A DNA stretch of 64,000 bases from Vibrio sp. HDW18 (GTDB lineage Bacteria > Pseudomonadota > Gammaproteobacteria > Enterobacterales > Vibrionaceae): positions 2,294,001 through 2,358,000 of the forward strand of contig NZ_CP049913.1 in the NCBI RefSeq assembly GCF_011306175.1, in the 5' to 3' direction. This document shows positions 20,201-28,540 of the stretch, in pieces. The translations under genes and the position numbers were made by a program. The notes beneath the pieces were generated by a model that worked only from the letters and a program-made list of their open reading frames with translations, was not told where the DNA came from and ran no database searches. Numbering within the stretch: position 1 is the first letter of the stretch; each line of letters begins with the position of its first letter.

Positions 20201-20670
20201 ATATTCGGGGCGCCGAGGCATTCGGTATTTTCAAAGCGCATGATCCGCTCATCGGTAAAACTCGGGTGCGGATAATATTCAATAAAACAGCCGATCACAT
20301 CCGAACTCATACTGCCAAATTCATCATGAATAAAATAAAAGCCATTATTATCATTCAGCACTATGTCCCATTTATCATCGAGAAATGGAAAAGCCGCATA
20401 GTAGGGCGCGCGCGCGTTCTCGCCATAGGGGAAAGGGAATTTAGGGTAGTGATTATCGTGTAATTCGAAGCGTTGATTATTATGAATAAGGTAGCGTTTG
20501 TTATTTTCAACAATCACCCCATCATTAGTCAGCGAGCGTTGCTGCATCTGTTTAATCGTGTTGAACGTTTGTTCGGCGGCTTGTTGCATGGTGATTTGCG
20601 CGTTGGCCGCAACAGGCAATAACGCGCTGGCGATGAGTGTCGCCAACGGGGTAAATCGAGGTGTAAACAT
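17248..20670 (-). CDS. Secreted M66 (StcE/TagA-like) zinc metalloprotease
   Basis: This 1140-residue protein has a signal peptide (cut near NAQ, residue 24). A fibronectin-III-like segment (about 170-245) and a beta-rich region precede the M66 catalytic domain, with the extended zinc motif HEVGHNFGLGH near residue 549 and the Met-turn-like SYGGE region. M66 enzymes such as StcE and TagA cleave O-glycosylated mucins. The C-terminus holds two related modules, each with a cysteine pair, a GAGFV turn and CVQ-x2-GI (near residues 835-870 and 1095-1125), possibly carbohydrate-binding. A cyclic-di-GMP riboswitch lies in its leader. There are no partner genes in the unit. Export by type II secretion is expected for this family but is not shown here. 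Confidence 0.9.
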   Translation of the reverse strand: MFTPRFTPLATLIASALLPVAANAQITMQQAAEQTFNTIKQMQQRSLTNDGVIVENNKRYLIHNNQRFELHDNHYPKFPFPYGENARAPYYAAFPFLDDKWDIVLNDNNGFYFIHDEFGSMSSDVIGCFIEYYPHPSFTDERIMRFENTECLGAPNIHDLQTSGIFDVGATISWQGHTPGTTYQLSLSQLSSSQGGTTQAAQHFTASAPEFYLGNLRAETEYQLAITACNTTDCMTLEPIRFTTEPSKAGFHDGLRTLNHLEGEIEAHVSLMQSHSLTAPFGNDELNTPDVVMHREAMLLLSPTLEDINQLWVEVYQEGELISRESMLSPANQPRTDQYAVDGRPMVIFSHDVWSLNLPWHWVKPGLSLRFIDNHGRTSELAEQNIVFGGAPELVFQNIDMGMLTQPRDRNTMANNTAEHAADYFQKIPVSKLVIGQYAPAYFAKVTMPNGKIYTERSDTDGGWHSGDMRGSIGKALISIGINNANVGITTSAGDSQTYNRRFNHITAHTNVGVYTNPETGASKTVVHGGSGGGGILTLEETTGNEWSHEVGHNFGLGHYPSMASVHDMESGWGWDAVFKRFIGNIDWRGAPLEMSYGGETSLPYLDTFRFLRDAQAGGESRKVGLVSHFTFEHPTQARRVQNWLNNGFNQVPDADAYYVKWDQAQQRYVEAESSAPAALQTGIPVTTLVGIYDPLGDLPSQIYPVLYGNYGNVFDLAPATDYQPAESGPYLDGGWHPYRELTSQHLSLSGWKTIADNGSYKTLCQFSFTPTSGDPVNLVGHVDQSTNTCRTSDDMRWNLAGTWQNMVSAEGDYSMLYAYGRGKMVYTPTPDIGEMNLCLLKDINNPSHNGAGFVQDNKCVQIPGITHTNNAQWAYAIKGDTIEQGQYIHINVCRLDVVSKNGQTMAFDLTAHRENSSQSNKFHINLPQQELASVALSCEDAQGVKLLDTLIPSADTGLEDLPPAVIIGQEHGYQVLTSDLGQGWFDHSEAMDYQQLTKRDQNNIATMSVNSQKLPVCRFELAINGTLHTVHGFVEQLVTNDYRCSGGDDISVIQDGSAQRLESPLNQFQWLSLWNPEHTGERIMAKPDSDHPLCSMTRAPFYGAGFVNSANQCVQAAGIKWSNGNDWIFSSGYGQYSFK

Positions 20671-20750
20671 AGAGGTTCCTTATTGATCTGATTAATTCAA
20701 TAAGGCATACGCGTCAACTTGACCCGTTACACGAAGTGACGGATCAGATA

Positions 20751-20848
20751 CCAATGGCATCCCCGCTATCATAGGTACTCTTGCCCCTTAGACCGGTGGT
20801 TTTGCGTCCCAGCTTTTCAACTGGTTTGCCTTTTTCAATGTGCAGTAT
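20751..20848 (-). promoter_or_regulatory. Cyclic-di-GMP-I (GEMM) riboswitch in the M66 protease leader
   Basis: Read on the - strand, the leader has the GEMM-I signature. This is GGCAAACC, a stem capped by a GNRA-like GAAA loop, then GGGACGCAAA, an ACCACCGGTCTAA arm and the closing AGCGGGG segment. It is clearly related to the tfoY riboswitch at 56212. It ends about 80 bases before the protease ATG. No obvious intrinsic terminator lies between, so control of translation or an anti-terminator is equally possible. Whether it switches the gene on or off cannot be read from the sequence. Confidence 0.9.
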
Positions 20849-21014
20849 GATTTCTGCCACCGGAATATAGGTTTAACCTTGGGTAAATGCAATTTAACGG
20901 TATAGAATGTTGTTTTTAATGGATAAATTAAATTTAATTTTGGAGTGAGTCTCACATACTAATAAAATCAATCCTCACTTAGTCGCAACGAAACAGTAGT
21001 AACGGAAAGAAAGA

Positions 21015-21089
21015 ATGGAAAAAATTGCCATTTTTCTTGATGTACAAAACGTGTATTACACCTGCCGCGAGCACTATGACTATCGTTGA
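21015..21089 (+). pseudogene. 5' fragment of a NYN-domain gene
   Basis: ATG at 21015 opens MEKIAIFLDVQNVYYTCRE, then HYDYR and a TGA. It matches the start of the intact NYN gene at 26394, including 34 identical bases (21039-21072 against 26418-26451). The third-position differences show that it is a diverged copy rather than a fresh duplication. Some bases upstream of the ATG also match. It marks the left edge of the AT-rich island. Confidence 0.85.
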
Positions 21090-21190
21090 GTCATCAAAAA
21101 GCTCATCTCATTTGTTTGGCTCTTCGCTGTACTGAGTGCAATCGGTTAATCAAACATTGTCTGGCATAAAAAACATTGATTTGAAAATAA

Positions 21191-22837
21191 TTATTCATAA
21201 TGTTTTCTAACTCGAAAAGTGATTGCCTTTTCATATAGCTCATAATACATCATGTGGTTTAATTCCTGATCACTGAATAGCTGTCGTATGGTATTATTAC
21301 ATCTGTTTAATAAATTTTCAGTTTCAGTTTCATTAAGATTGTTTGGCCAATGCCTAGATAATATATTGACAACTTTAATGCATATGGTTCGTAATGTTGG
21401 ACACCTATCTAAAATTTGAATGTATATATCTAATAATGAATCAAGGCCTATGTTTTTATTAGATAACATTTTGTAGCGCTCTTGTAACCATTTTAATTTA
21501 TCTTCATTTGATTTCTTTAACGATATTCCTAGTGCAATCTTACTTTCTAATAATATGCCAGCACCTTCAACTAGTAGTGATTCGTTACACCAACTAATTG
21601 ATTTTGAAAATTCAGAATCAAATGACATAATATTTAGTAACCAAGTAAAATGATATCTATCCTCAAATAAATCAAATTGTTTTTCTTGGTAAATTTTATT
21701 TAATATTTCGATAGACATTGAATATTTATTTTCTTCCATTGCAATATGAGCTGCAACAAGTTCTAATTGTGGTAGTAACTCTTGATGTTTTCCTTTATCG
21801 TAGAGATCTTTGAGAATTAATTTTGATTCTTGTAGATATACATCTCGCAGTTCTTGTTCAGAATTTCTTGATGAATACAATAAACATCTTATTAAATTAA
21901 GATGCATTTGATTATTGTTCAGATGTGTTTCTTTATTTATCTCGACATATAGACGATAACGTTCAAGTGCTGAAATAGGATCTCCTACGGATAAGCATAA
22001 ATTAGATAAAACCCATTCTCTTTCTGTATGCCCTGGTACAATTTCACTGGCTATTTTTAAATGCTGGATTGCTTCTGGAATTGAATTATTACTCAAACTA
22101 ATACTTGCAGCTTCAACTCGAGCTCTAACATTGTTTGGTGTATTAGTCAGTAATTCTTGGATTATTTCCATTGCTTCAATATGGTTACCTGTTTGTTTTA
22201 ATGCATTAGCAAGTCCAATTTTTGCCCAATCGAAATCTTTGTATTCTAATGTGTCGAGATAAACTTCACGTGCATGATCATAGCGGCGTAAGTTGGTTAA
22301 AAATTCACCTTTGAATTTCTGTATGTCAAAATAATAATCTACATGAAATGCTTCAAGTTCATCACACAGTGCCAAACCTAGTTCATAATTACCTTCGCTT
22401 TCAGCTTCGTATAATAATTTTAGTGTATGCTTTCTTAATATTGCGCTAATGAGTCTTTCTTGTAATGTTAATATATTGAAAGGTTTTAATATATATTCAT
22501 CTGGCCTAAGTTCTAGAATGGAATGAACAACAAAAGATGAAGAATCACCTGTTATGATTATAAAAACAGAATCATTCTTTAATAAATTATAATGTTTGAA
22601 CTCCTCAAACAATTGCTTTCCATTTAGTCCCTTGCCAAAATTATAGTCACATAAAATAATATCAAATTTATGTTTTTGAGCTAAAAATAAAGCCATCCTT
22701 GGATTTTTTGCTGTTAGTATTTTGTCATCAATAAAACCAAACTTAAGTAACATTATTCTTAAATTTGAAATTACTATTTGAGCATCATCGATAATTAATA
22801 CGCGGAGTTCAGAAAGAGATGGGTTAATTATTTTCAT
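21191..22837 (-). CDS. Response regulator with C-terminal TPR-like repeats (VieB-like)
   Basis: The first 125 residues form a receiver domain with the acidic pair in IIDDAQ, the phospho-acceptor aspartate in LCDYNFGKG, ITGD, and the lysine in YILKPFN. The remaining 420 residues are helical TPR-like repeats (for example ARVEAASISLSNNSIPEAIQ) with no DNA-binding or enzymatic domain. V. cholerae VieB has the same plan and dampens phosphotransfer from VieS to the EAL regulator VieA. Here the upstream neighbour is a VieS-like kinase, 35 bp away on the same strand, but there is no vieA between them. AGGA precedes the ATG by ten bases. The base composition is AT-rich, unlike the flanking genes. Confidence 0.8.
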   Translation of the reverse strand: MKIINPSLSELRVLIIDDAQIVISNLRIMLLKFGFIDDKILTAKNPRMALFLAQKHKFDIILCDYNFGKGLNGKQLFEEFKHYNLLKNDSVFIIITGDSSSFVVHSILELRPDEYILKPFNILTLQERLISAILRKHTLKLLYEAESEGNYELGLALCDELEAFHVDYYFDIQKFKGEFLTNLRRYDHAREVYLDTLEYKDFDWAKIGLANALKQTGNHIEAMEIIQELLTNTPNNVRARVEAASISLSNNSIPEAIQHLKIASEIVPGHTEREWVLSNLCLSVGDPISALERYRLYVEINKETHLNNNQMHLNLIRCLLYSSRNSEQELRDVYLQESKLILKDLYDKGKHQELLPQLELVAAHIAMEENKYSMSIEILNKIYQEKQFDLFEDRYHFTWLLNIMSFDSEFSKSISWCNESLLVEGAGILLESKIALGISLKKSNEDKLKWLQERYKMLSNKNIGLDSLLDIYIQILDRCPTLRTICIKVVNILSRHWPNNLNETETENLLNRCNNTIRQLFSDQELNHMMYYELYEKAITFRVRKHYE

Positions 22838-22872
22838 ATTATAATCATTCCTAACTTAAAACTAACCATTCA

Positions 22873-24558
22873 TTAATCTATTAAATTATTGTTAAGCCAT
22901 TGTTTTGCCTGTCCGATGACTTTATGCATGGTATTGATCAAATTATTTTTATCCAATATCAACTGGTGTGGTGAATTTTGATTTTCAACGATCTGGGCTA
23001 ATTCAGCAAGTTCTGTTAATTGTAAAGCACCAGCAGTTCCCTTAATTCGATGTGCGAGAGCTTTGATATCGCATTCTGGCTGATTCAATAAAATAATGTC
23101 TTGCATTAGAGAATCGGCTACTACAGATGCCATCTCCTCGCGTTCATTTGGCTCGTAATCTTCTAGCCAAGTACTTGTCGGTTCGGTTACAGCCTGTACT
23201 GTAAGATAATGAATCAAGGTTTTACGCAAAGTCTCTAAACTATAAGGTTTATAGAGTACCTTATTCATTCCTGCCTGTTGTGCTTGTCTTGTAATAAATC
23301 TTGAATCTTCTGCTGTACTGCAAATGATGGCACCATCAAAGGTTGGTAATTCTTTCTTAACTTTACGAGCTAATGCAAAACCGTCGAGATTTGGCATATA
23401 ACAATCTGTGATCAACATATCAAATAGCTCTGGATTTTTGGCAAGTTTATCGAAAGCTTGTTTACCATCGCAGACTAATGTTGATCTGATACCAAGTTGG
23501 CTTAATTGCTTTTTTAGTAGTAGGCGGTTAATAGGATCATCATCAGCGACTAATATATGTCCTTGCAACAAATGTAACTGTGTTTGAGTTTGTGGATTAT
23601 TAACATGTAAGCTATTCAACTTTCTTAACTGATTGAATAATAGATCTGGGTAAATATTTTGGCTATTTTTTTCTACCCAATATTGTTCCCCTTTAATTTT
23701 GATACCTAATACTTGAGCCCATAATAAATAAGGAGAGCGGGGCGTTATAGCAAGCACTCGATCTTTGAACTCACTACATACCTCAATCGAAATTGGCAAA
23801 CTCACCTTAACTTGAGTACCGCAACCAAATTGGCTCTTAACCTCTATATTACCGTGCATCAATTCAATGAGATTAGCGACAATTGACATACCTAATCCTG
23901 TTCCACCAAAACGGCAAGTAATCGTATTATCGGCTTGTACATATGGAACAAATATTGAATCAATTTGTGATTGGGTCATACCACAACCAGTATCCTCCAC
24001 ATTGATGATTAAACAATCATGAGTTGTTTCAATACTGACAATGATTTGTCCTTGTTCAGTAAATTTGATCGCATTAGAAAGTATATTGGTCAGGACTTGG
24101 TTAAAGCGTAAGGAATCTAGATTAGCTATCAGAAATGGATTTGGTGACCAAATTACTTCAAATTTGATTTTTTTGAGTTGAGCATTAGCTTCAAATCCGC
24201 GTAATAGAGCCCCTAATTCATCGGCTAAGTTATACTGTGAAATATTCAGTTGTAGTTGTTGTGCCTCTATTTTAGAAAAATCTAAGATATCGCTAACATG
24301 TAACTTCAAACGCTCAGCAGAGCTGATAGTGTTAGTTAATAGCAACTGGTTATCACTATTTTTTAAGCGTGTTTTCAGTAGTTCCATTAGCCCAAGCATT
24401 GCGGCAATAGGTGTACGTAATTCATGACTCATAACAGCCATAAAGTGATTTCGTATTTTAATTTCTTGTAGTGCTTTTTGATGAGAATCATACAGTATCT
24501 GCTGTGTGTATTCTAAGTGGCTAATATATTCAAGTGTATATTTAAGATATTTTTTTGG
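22873..24558 (-). pseudogene. Hybrid histidine kinase lacking its sensor half (VieS/EvgS-like)
   Basis: From the ATG at 24441 the protein reads HisKA (MSHELRTP, phospho-His near residue 6) and HATPase (NILSNAIKF, DTGCGM, FGGTGLGMSI). A receiver follows (VADDDPINR, ITDCYMPNLDG, KPYS), then a C-terminal HPt domain with the histidine in HRIKGTAGAL. The ATG falls inside the kinase H-box helix (NHFMAVMSHE), so it is not the natural start. The frame stays open for 39 codons upstream through coiled coil (YISHLEYTQQILYDSHQKAL) without a good start and meets a TAA at 24559. The periplasmic sensor and membrane part of roughly 500 or more residues is missing. The phosphorelay domains are otherwise intact, so a soluble kinase fragment could still be made. 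Confidence 0.8.
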
Positions 24559-24865
24559 TTATTGTTTTTGGAATGATTTTATTTAAGTGTCTGACATGTG
24601 AATTATAATTTTCTGGTGCTTTATTAATATCATTATTATTTGCTTTTGAAATTCGACCAATTACATTAATTTTTCTATTGATGGGTTTATATATGAATTT
24701 ATTTATATGGAGGTTTTTATTAATTATAGATGGAAATTTTGATGTGCAAAATCTAATTTTTTTTGAACTAAGTTTTTGACGAAACTCTAGTTTATTTCCT
24801 TTCGATAACCTACCAAGTTTTTCTCGAATTTTGTGCGGGCTTTGTTGCATATCTAAATTGTCCAT
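24542..24865 (-). CDS. Lysine/asparagine-rich hypothetical protein next to ner
   Basis: I do not recognise this product. From the ATG at 24865 (MDNLDMQQSPHKIREKLGRL) it is about 107 residues, very basic and AT-rich, without a signal or membrane segment. An upstream GTG at 24892 is possible, and neither start has a strong ribosome site. It lies directly downstream of the Ner-like gene, where Mu-type phages carry the transposase A gene, but it shows no MuA features. Its 3' end overlaps the point where the truncated kinase frame stops, so it may itself be cut short. It could be non-coding. Confidence 0.35.
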   Translation of the reverse strand: MDNLDMQQSPHKIREKLGRLSKGNKLEFRQKLSSKKIRFCTSKFPSIINKNLHINKFIYKPINRKINVIGRISKANNNDINKAPENYNSHVRHLNKIIPKTITKKIS

Positions 24866-24895
24866 TTTTTTTATAATTAAAACGCATATCACAAA

Positions 24896-25120
24896 TTACA
24901 CTAGTTTATTCATATAACGACTAGGCCAAATATTCTCAGGCTTTTCATTTAATGCATCCGCAATTATTCGTTCTCCTTTAGGCCAAGGTGAACGAAATAC
25001 ATTACGTAAAGTTGATCTCGCCAAACCATTTTTTTCACCTAGTTCACTCAAATTTGTTCCTAGCTTTTCCAGTGCACATTTTACTTCCGCTGGATGCCAG
25101 TCGTGTGTATTCGTTTTCAT
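24896..25120 (-). CDS. Ner-like (Mu-type) winged-helix DNA-binding protein
   Basis: The 74-residue product from the ATG at 25120 (AAGGAT eleven bases upstream) matches the Ner/SfsB family. DWHPAEVKCALEKLGTNLSE leads to the recognition helix GLARSTLRNVF, then PWPKGERIIADALN and ENIWPSRY. In Mu-like phages Ner turns down early transcription and the c repressor promoter. The divergent c-repressor-like gene at 25267 completes that layout. A longer frame up to 25204 exists, but the family alignment supports the shorter start. Confidence 0.85.
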   Translation of the reverse strand: MKTNTHDWHPAEVKCALEKLGTNLSELGEKNGLARSTLRNVFRSPWPKGERIIADALNEKPENIWPSRYMNKLV

Positions 25121-25266
25121 TTTGATATCCTTAGTGGTTACACGTGCGAGTAAGTCATGGGTTTGGCTTTGTGTTTGATGACTATAGCGACGAAAAATTC
25201 GCAAGTCAACGTATGTGCGGATTTTTAGTGCGAGTTGTTTTTTTATTTTTAATCTAGAGGGATCAT
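25121..25266. promoter_or_regulatory. Divergent operator region between ner and c repressor
   Basis: In this 146-bp gap the half-site TGCG(A/G)(A/G)T occurs four times: TGCGAGT at 25145, its complement (ATTCGCA) at 25197, TGCGGAT at 25216 and TGCGAGT at 25229. They cluster towards the repressor start. These are candidate binding sites for the repressor or Ner. No binding data can be read from the sequence. Confidence 0.55.
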
Positions 25267-26031
25267 ATGAAAATAAAACCAGATGATGGTAACTTATTGT
25301 GTAATAAGCCTTATCCTGAAAGGGTTACACAATCTGAGTTAATTGCTTCTTTTGCAAAACGGTTAAACACTGCGATAGGTGATGAGTCTCTGCGTTCATT
25401 TTCACGCAGGTGCGGGCTTTCAGATAAGACATTGCGTGACTATCTTGGCGGAAAGACATATCCAACCTTGGATCGTCTTGCTCTAATTGCTGATGCATCA
25501 GAGTGCTGTATCAGTTGGCTAGCTACGGGTGATAGTGAAAATGTAAATGTCACGGCTTTGGATATAGACGGAAACATTAAAGTTCCAGAATATGATTTTC
25601 AGACATTGACAAAAAATGTCAAACTTGTTGACAGTGATATTAAAAATGGTGAATTTTCATTTCCTGAAACGTGGTTACGTCAGAAGAAACTATATGGCTA
25701 TGATTTATGTGTAGTTAATGCATGGGGGGATAGTATGGAACCCTCTATACAAAGTAATGATTCATTACTATTAAAAATATTGAATACATCAGAGAAGGTG
25801 GTTTACGATGGTATATATGTATTAATACTCGATGCAATGTTATTGATTAAACGAATTAAATACAGTATGAAGGATCAAGGGCATTATATCATTAGTGATA
25901 ATCTAGACTACGATATCATGTTTGTACCTAATATTGAGTTTGATGAACGAATAAAAATTATTGGCTTGGTTGTTGGCAGTGTAGTGAAGCCAATAGTCCA
26001 AGTTAAAATAATAGAAAGAAATTTAAATTGA
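25267..26031 (+). CDS. Phage CI/Mu-c-like repressor with S24 peptidase domain
   Basis: The 254-residue protein has an N-terminal helix-turn-helix (FSRRCGLSDKTLRDYLGG, about residues 46-63). A linker leads to a LexA/CI-type S24 domain with the serine in GDSMEPSI near residue 156 and the lysine in LLIKRIKY near residue 199, the serine/lysine pair used in self-cleavage. It would therefore respond to RecA-type DNA-damage signals, if intact. AGAGGGAT precedes the ATG. It faces the Ner-like gene across the operator region. No other phage genes remain nearby, so the lysogeny switch is an orphan. Confidence 0.9.
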   Translation: MKIKPDDGNLLCNKPYPERVTQSELIASFAKRLNTAIGDESLRSFSRRCGLSDKTLRDYLGGKTYPTLDRLALIADASECCISWLATGDSENVNVTALDIDGNIKVPEYDFQTLTKNVKLVDSDIKNGEFSFPETWLRQKKLYGYDLCVVNAWGDSMEPSIQSNDSLLLKILNTSEKVVYDGIYVLILDAMLLIKRIKYSMKDQGHYIISDNLDYDIMFVPNIEFDERIKIIGLVVGSVVKPIVQVKIIERNLN

Positions 26032-26393
26032 TTCGGTGTTGCTGAGGTTATGCTATCAATAGCCTTGGATATTATTATGAATGAGTAACTGAAAGGTTAC
26101 TTATGATAGGGCTACTTAGTTTAGGATTCTTAGATCCTAAATAGGATATATCTAGATTAAATAATTTCGTATGGATGGGTGATTTAAATTAGCTCCGCTC
26201 CGTTAGTTGGCAGTTATATTCATCTGGTAAGACTCAAGTGGAGAGCCTGCTGACCAACAGTTTGAGTACATTGCCAAAGTGCGCGCTGAGGCCGAGTAAC
26301 GGGCAAAAGCAATAATCTGTAGCCAATACCCATTAACTGCATACAATAGATTCGACCTTAGCTCTGGAATCAACACTCACTAAGTAGGAAGTA
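26032..26393. other. Intergenic end of the AT-rich island
   Basis: No full gene is seen. A short hairpin (TTAGGAT at 26121 / ATCCTAA at 26134) lies about 90 bases after the repressor. Near 26241-26299 a 20-codon stretch (EPADQQFEYIAKVRAEAE then stop) looks like the tail of a lost gene. The last 40 bases resemble the bases upstream of the NYN relic at 21015. Confidence 0.4.
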
Positions 26394-26867
26394 ATGGAAA
26401 AAATTGCAATTTTGGTGGATGTACAAAACGTGTATTACACCTGCCGCGAGCGCTATGGGCGGCATTTTGATTACAATCAGTTTTGGTCGCAAGCGACGCA
26501 AGGTCGTTCGGTGGTCCAAGCCAATGCCTATGCGATTGCCAGCAAAGATCCGCAGCAGCGGCAATTTCATCATATTTTACGAGGGATTGGCTTTGCCGTG
26601 ATGCTGAAACCGTTTATCCAGCGTAGTGATGGCAGCGCGAAAGGGGATTGGGATGTCGGCATTGCTTTGGATGGTTATGAGTTAGCCCAACAGGTGGATA
26701 CCGTCGTGCTCGTTTCTGGGGATGGGGACTTTGAGCCTTTGGTGACCCGAATTCAGCAACGCTTTCAGGTTAAGGTGGAAGTGTATGGCGTGCCGAAACT
26801 GACTGCACAACATTTAATCGATGTTGCCAGTCAATTTCACCCGATTGAGCACAGTTTGTTACTGTAA
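26394..26867 (+). CDS. NYN-domain (LabA/DUF88-like) putative ribonuclease
   Basis: This 157-residue protein is a single PIN-like NYN domain. It has the conserved acidic residues expected for metal-dependent RNA cleavage: the first in LVDVQNVYY (about residue 9), the next in KGDWDVGIALDGYE (about 83-96), and the third in SGDGDFEPLV (about 107-116). The RNA target is unknown. The start ATG has AGGAAG upstream. The 3' end overlaps the convergent DUF2986 gene by nine bases. A partial diverged copy of its 5' end lies 5.4 kb upstream at 21015. Confidence 0.88.
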   Translation: MEKIAILVDVQNVYYTCRERYGRHFDYNQFWSQATQGRSVVQANAYAIASKDPQQRQFHHILRGIGFAVMLKPFIQRSDGSAKGDWDVGIALDGYELAQQVDTVVLVSGDGDFEPLVTRIQQRFQVKVEVYGVPKLTAQHLIDVASQFHPIEHSLLL

Positions 26868-27062
26868 TGTGCCATCGCTCTGCAAGGGTTGAGCAGTGTT
26901 TGAATCGCTGGCCGCAAGATCGGTATTCGCATCTTGTTCAGCGGCGAGCTTAGCGCGCTCGGCTTTAGAAATATAACGAGGCTTGTTGCTCGGGTGCAAT
27001 TTAGCATGTTGCTTTTTAAGGCGTTTTTGTAAAGTTTGATTAATTTTCTTTTTACGGTTCAT
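26859..27062 (-). CDS. DUF2986 family small basic protein
   Basis: The 67-residue protein begins MNRKKKINQTLQKRLKKQ and continues with NKPRYISKAERAKLAAE, the signature of DUF2986. This short, strongly basic family is found in Vibrio and related genera and has no known role. The tail (about residues 45-67) is polar and variable. It overlaps the end of the NYN gene tail to tail, a conserved-looking pairing. Confidence 0.85.
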   Translation of the reverse strand: MNRKKKINQTLQKRLKKQHAKLHPSNKPRYISKAERAKLAAEQDANTDLAASDSNTAQPLQSDGTLQ

Positions 27063-27261
27063 CGGCTGGTGCTCGAAACAGGATGGTTAGGTGTTATTGC
27101 TTGGCGATTTGGCGTTGCCAACTGCTACGCTAAGTCGGTTGGGTATCGATAGTATAAAGGGCGATTGGTGTTGCACGACCGATCCCCTTGGTGCCGCGCA
27201 GGATACGGGGTTTTCAATGTGAACTCAATCAAGTTTATGCCAATGGCCAAGCGCATTTTCC

Positions 27262-27492
27262 GATGATGCTACGCTAACTGCAGCAATGTTAGATCGAAAA
27301 CCTCAACATTCCGATATGTTACAGTTGAGTGGTTATAGTTATCGGTTGAAAGATAAACGATATTCGGAGCAATACCTGATTAAAAAAGTGATTACCCGCA
27401 ACACGCACTGGTCAACCGAAAGTGACCATTCGCCTAGTCTATACGACATTTTAGATTGGCGAAACTTGTTACCGATATCAGTCCGTCAATGA
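27262..27492 (+). pseudogene. IS21-family IstB remnant
   Basis: The stretch ATLTAAMLDRKPQHSDML followed by GYSYRLKDKRYS matches the C-terminal end of IstB, the ATPase helper of IS21-type elements (compare the LTTAxLDRLLHHS and SYRLKDKR blocks). The Walker motifs and most of the protein are absent. The tail after about 27350 does not match and comes from other sequence. Confidence 0.65.
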
Positions 27493-27555
27493 CGATGAGA
27501 ACGCTCAGAGCATTGATCTAACAGAGAAAGAAACGGTGCTCTGTGCTTTCATTGC

Positions 27556-27895
27556 TTGCGCAACGTGAAAGACTTCGGTTGGAACCACAAGCGGATCTAC
27601 CGAATTTACTGCGATCTAGCCTTAAATCTGCGCATAAAACCACTGGCGATCTGCTGTGACAATGGTCCGGAGTTTATTAGTTACGCATTTACAGAATGGG
27701 CGAAAAACTTGGGATCCGGATTGATTAAATTCAACCGGGAAAGACACAACAAAGTGCCTATATTGAGCGACACAACAAAACCATCAGCTACAGTTGGGTC
27801 AGCAAACATTTATTTGATAGGCTTGAATAAATTAAAGACTATGCCACTCAATGGCTTTGGTTTTACAATCATGAGTCGCTATTGATGGCCGCATA
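27556..27895 (+). pseudogene. IS3-family transposase (OrfB) remnant
   Basis: RNVKDFGWNHKRIYRIYCDL and LNLRIKP are the start of the OrfB helical region. A deletion joins them to LAICCDNGPEFISYAFTEWAKN, which carries one catalytic aspartate. The continuation (AQQSAYIERHNKTISYSWVS, then ATQWLWFYNHE) is in another frame with an internal stop. The element is dead, and no terminal repeats were found. Confidence 0.8.
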
Positions 27896-27965
27896 ATTTC
27901 TACTTTTAACTACGGTTAAAAATGGGGTGATTGCTATATATTGCAATAAGGAAACAGACAGTAAA

Positions 27966-28394
27966 ATGATATATCGATTGAAAAATTCGCTTGATTTAAA
28001 ACACAAGCAAAAACAATTTGTTGAAAGAAGAAAGTTTATCGACCAGGCAATAAGATTCATGTCTCTTAAAATGTTGAAGAGAATTGTAGTTTTTTTTGTT
28101 GTTGTTTCGGCATCATTTTTTGTCACTATGGTTGGTATTGAAGTATACCAAGAGCATCAGCGGAAGGAGATGATAAACTCATATACATACAAACGCTGTA
28201 TAGATAGGGCTGTTAAGTTAAGTCTCAGCATGCAAACTGCCACGCTACCGCTGCCTGAAACATCAAAATTGGGAGATATAACTCAATACAACGCAAAATC
28301 AACGGTACAAATACAGCCTATGCACAGTGTAAGATTGGATGATGCGTACAGATGTAAGCAAGAATATTTATCGAAGATAAATAAGTCTCGATAA
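27966..28394 (+). CDS. Small single-pass membrane protein, unknown
   Basis: I do not recognise this gene. From the ATG at 27966 it is about 142 residues; a GTG at 27927 would add 13. A basic N-terminal region (KNSLDLKHKQKQFVERRK) is followed by one membrane helix (about residues 54-72, VVFFVVVSASFFVTMVG). A C-terminal soluble part contains two cysteines (RCIDRA and RCKQEY). It is AT-rich and sits between IS debris and tRNA-Ser, the usual place for recently acquired genes. Confidence 0.5.
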   Translation: MIYRLKNSLDLKHKQKQFVERRKFIDQAIRFMSLKMLKRIVVFFVVVSASFFVTMVGIEVYQEHQRKEMINSYTYKRCIDRAVKLSLSMQTATLPLPETSKLGDITQYNAKSTVQIQPMHSVRLDDAYRCKQEYLSKINKSR

Positions 28395-28540
28395 ATGTCA
28401 ATACTTGGTGGGAGGGTAATTTAAGTCTGTTCTCGCTATATGTAGTGGCACGGGCGTAGTCTTGCTCAATAGTATTTTTTCTTTTATTTGTCCTTGTCTA
28501 CATACTCTTCACTGTCCAGAGCATGCCCCCCCAAAATCTA

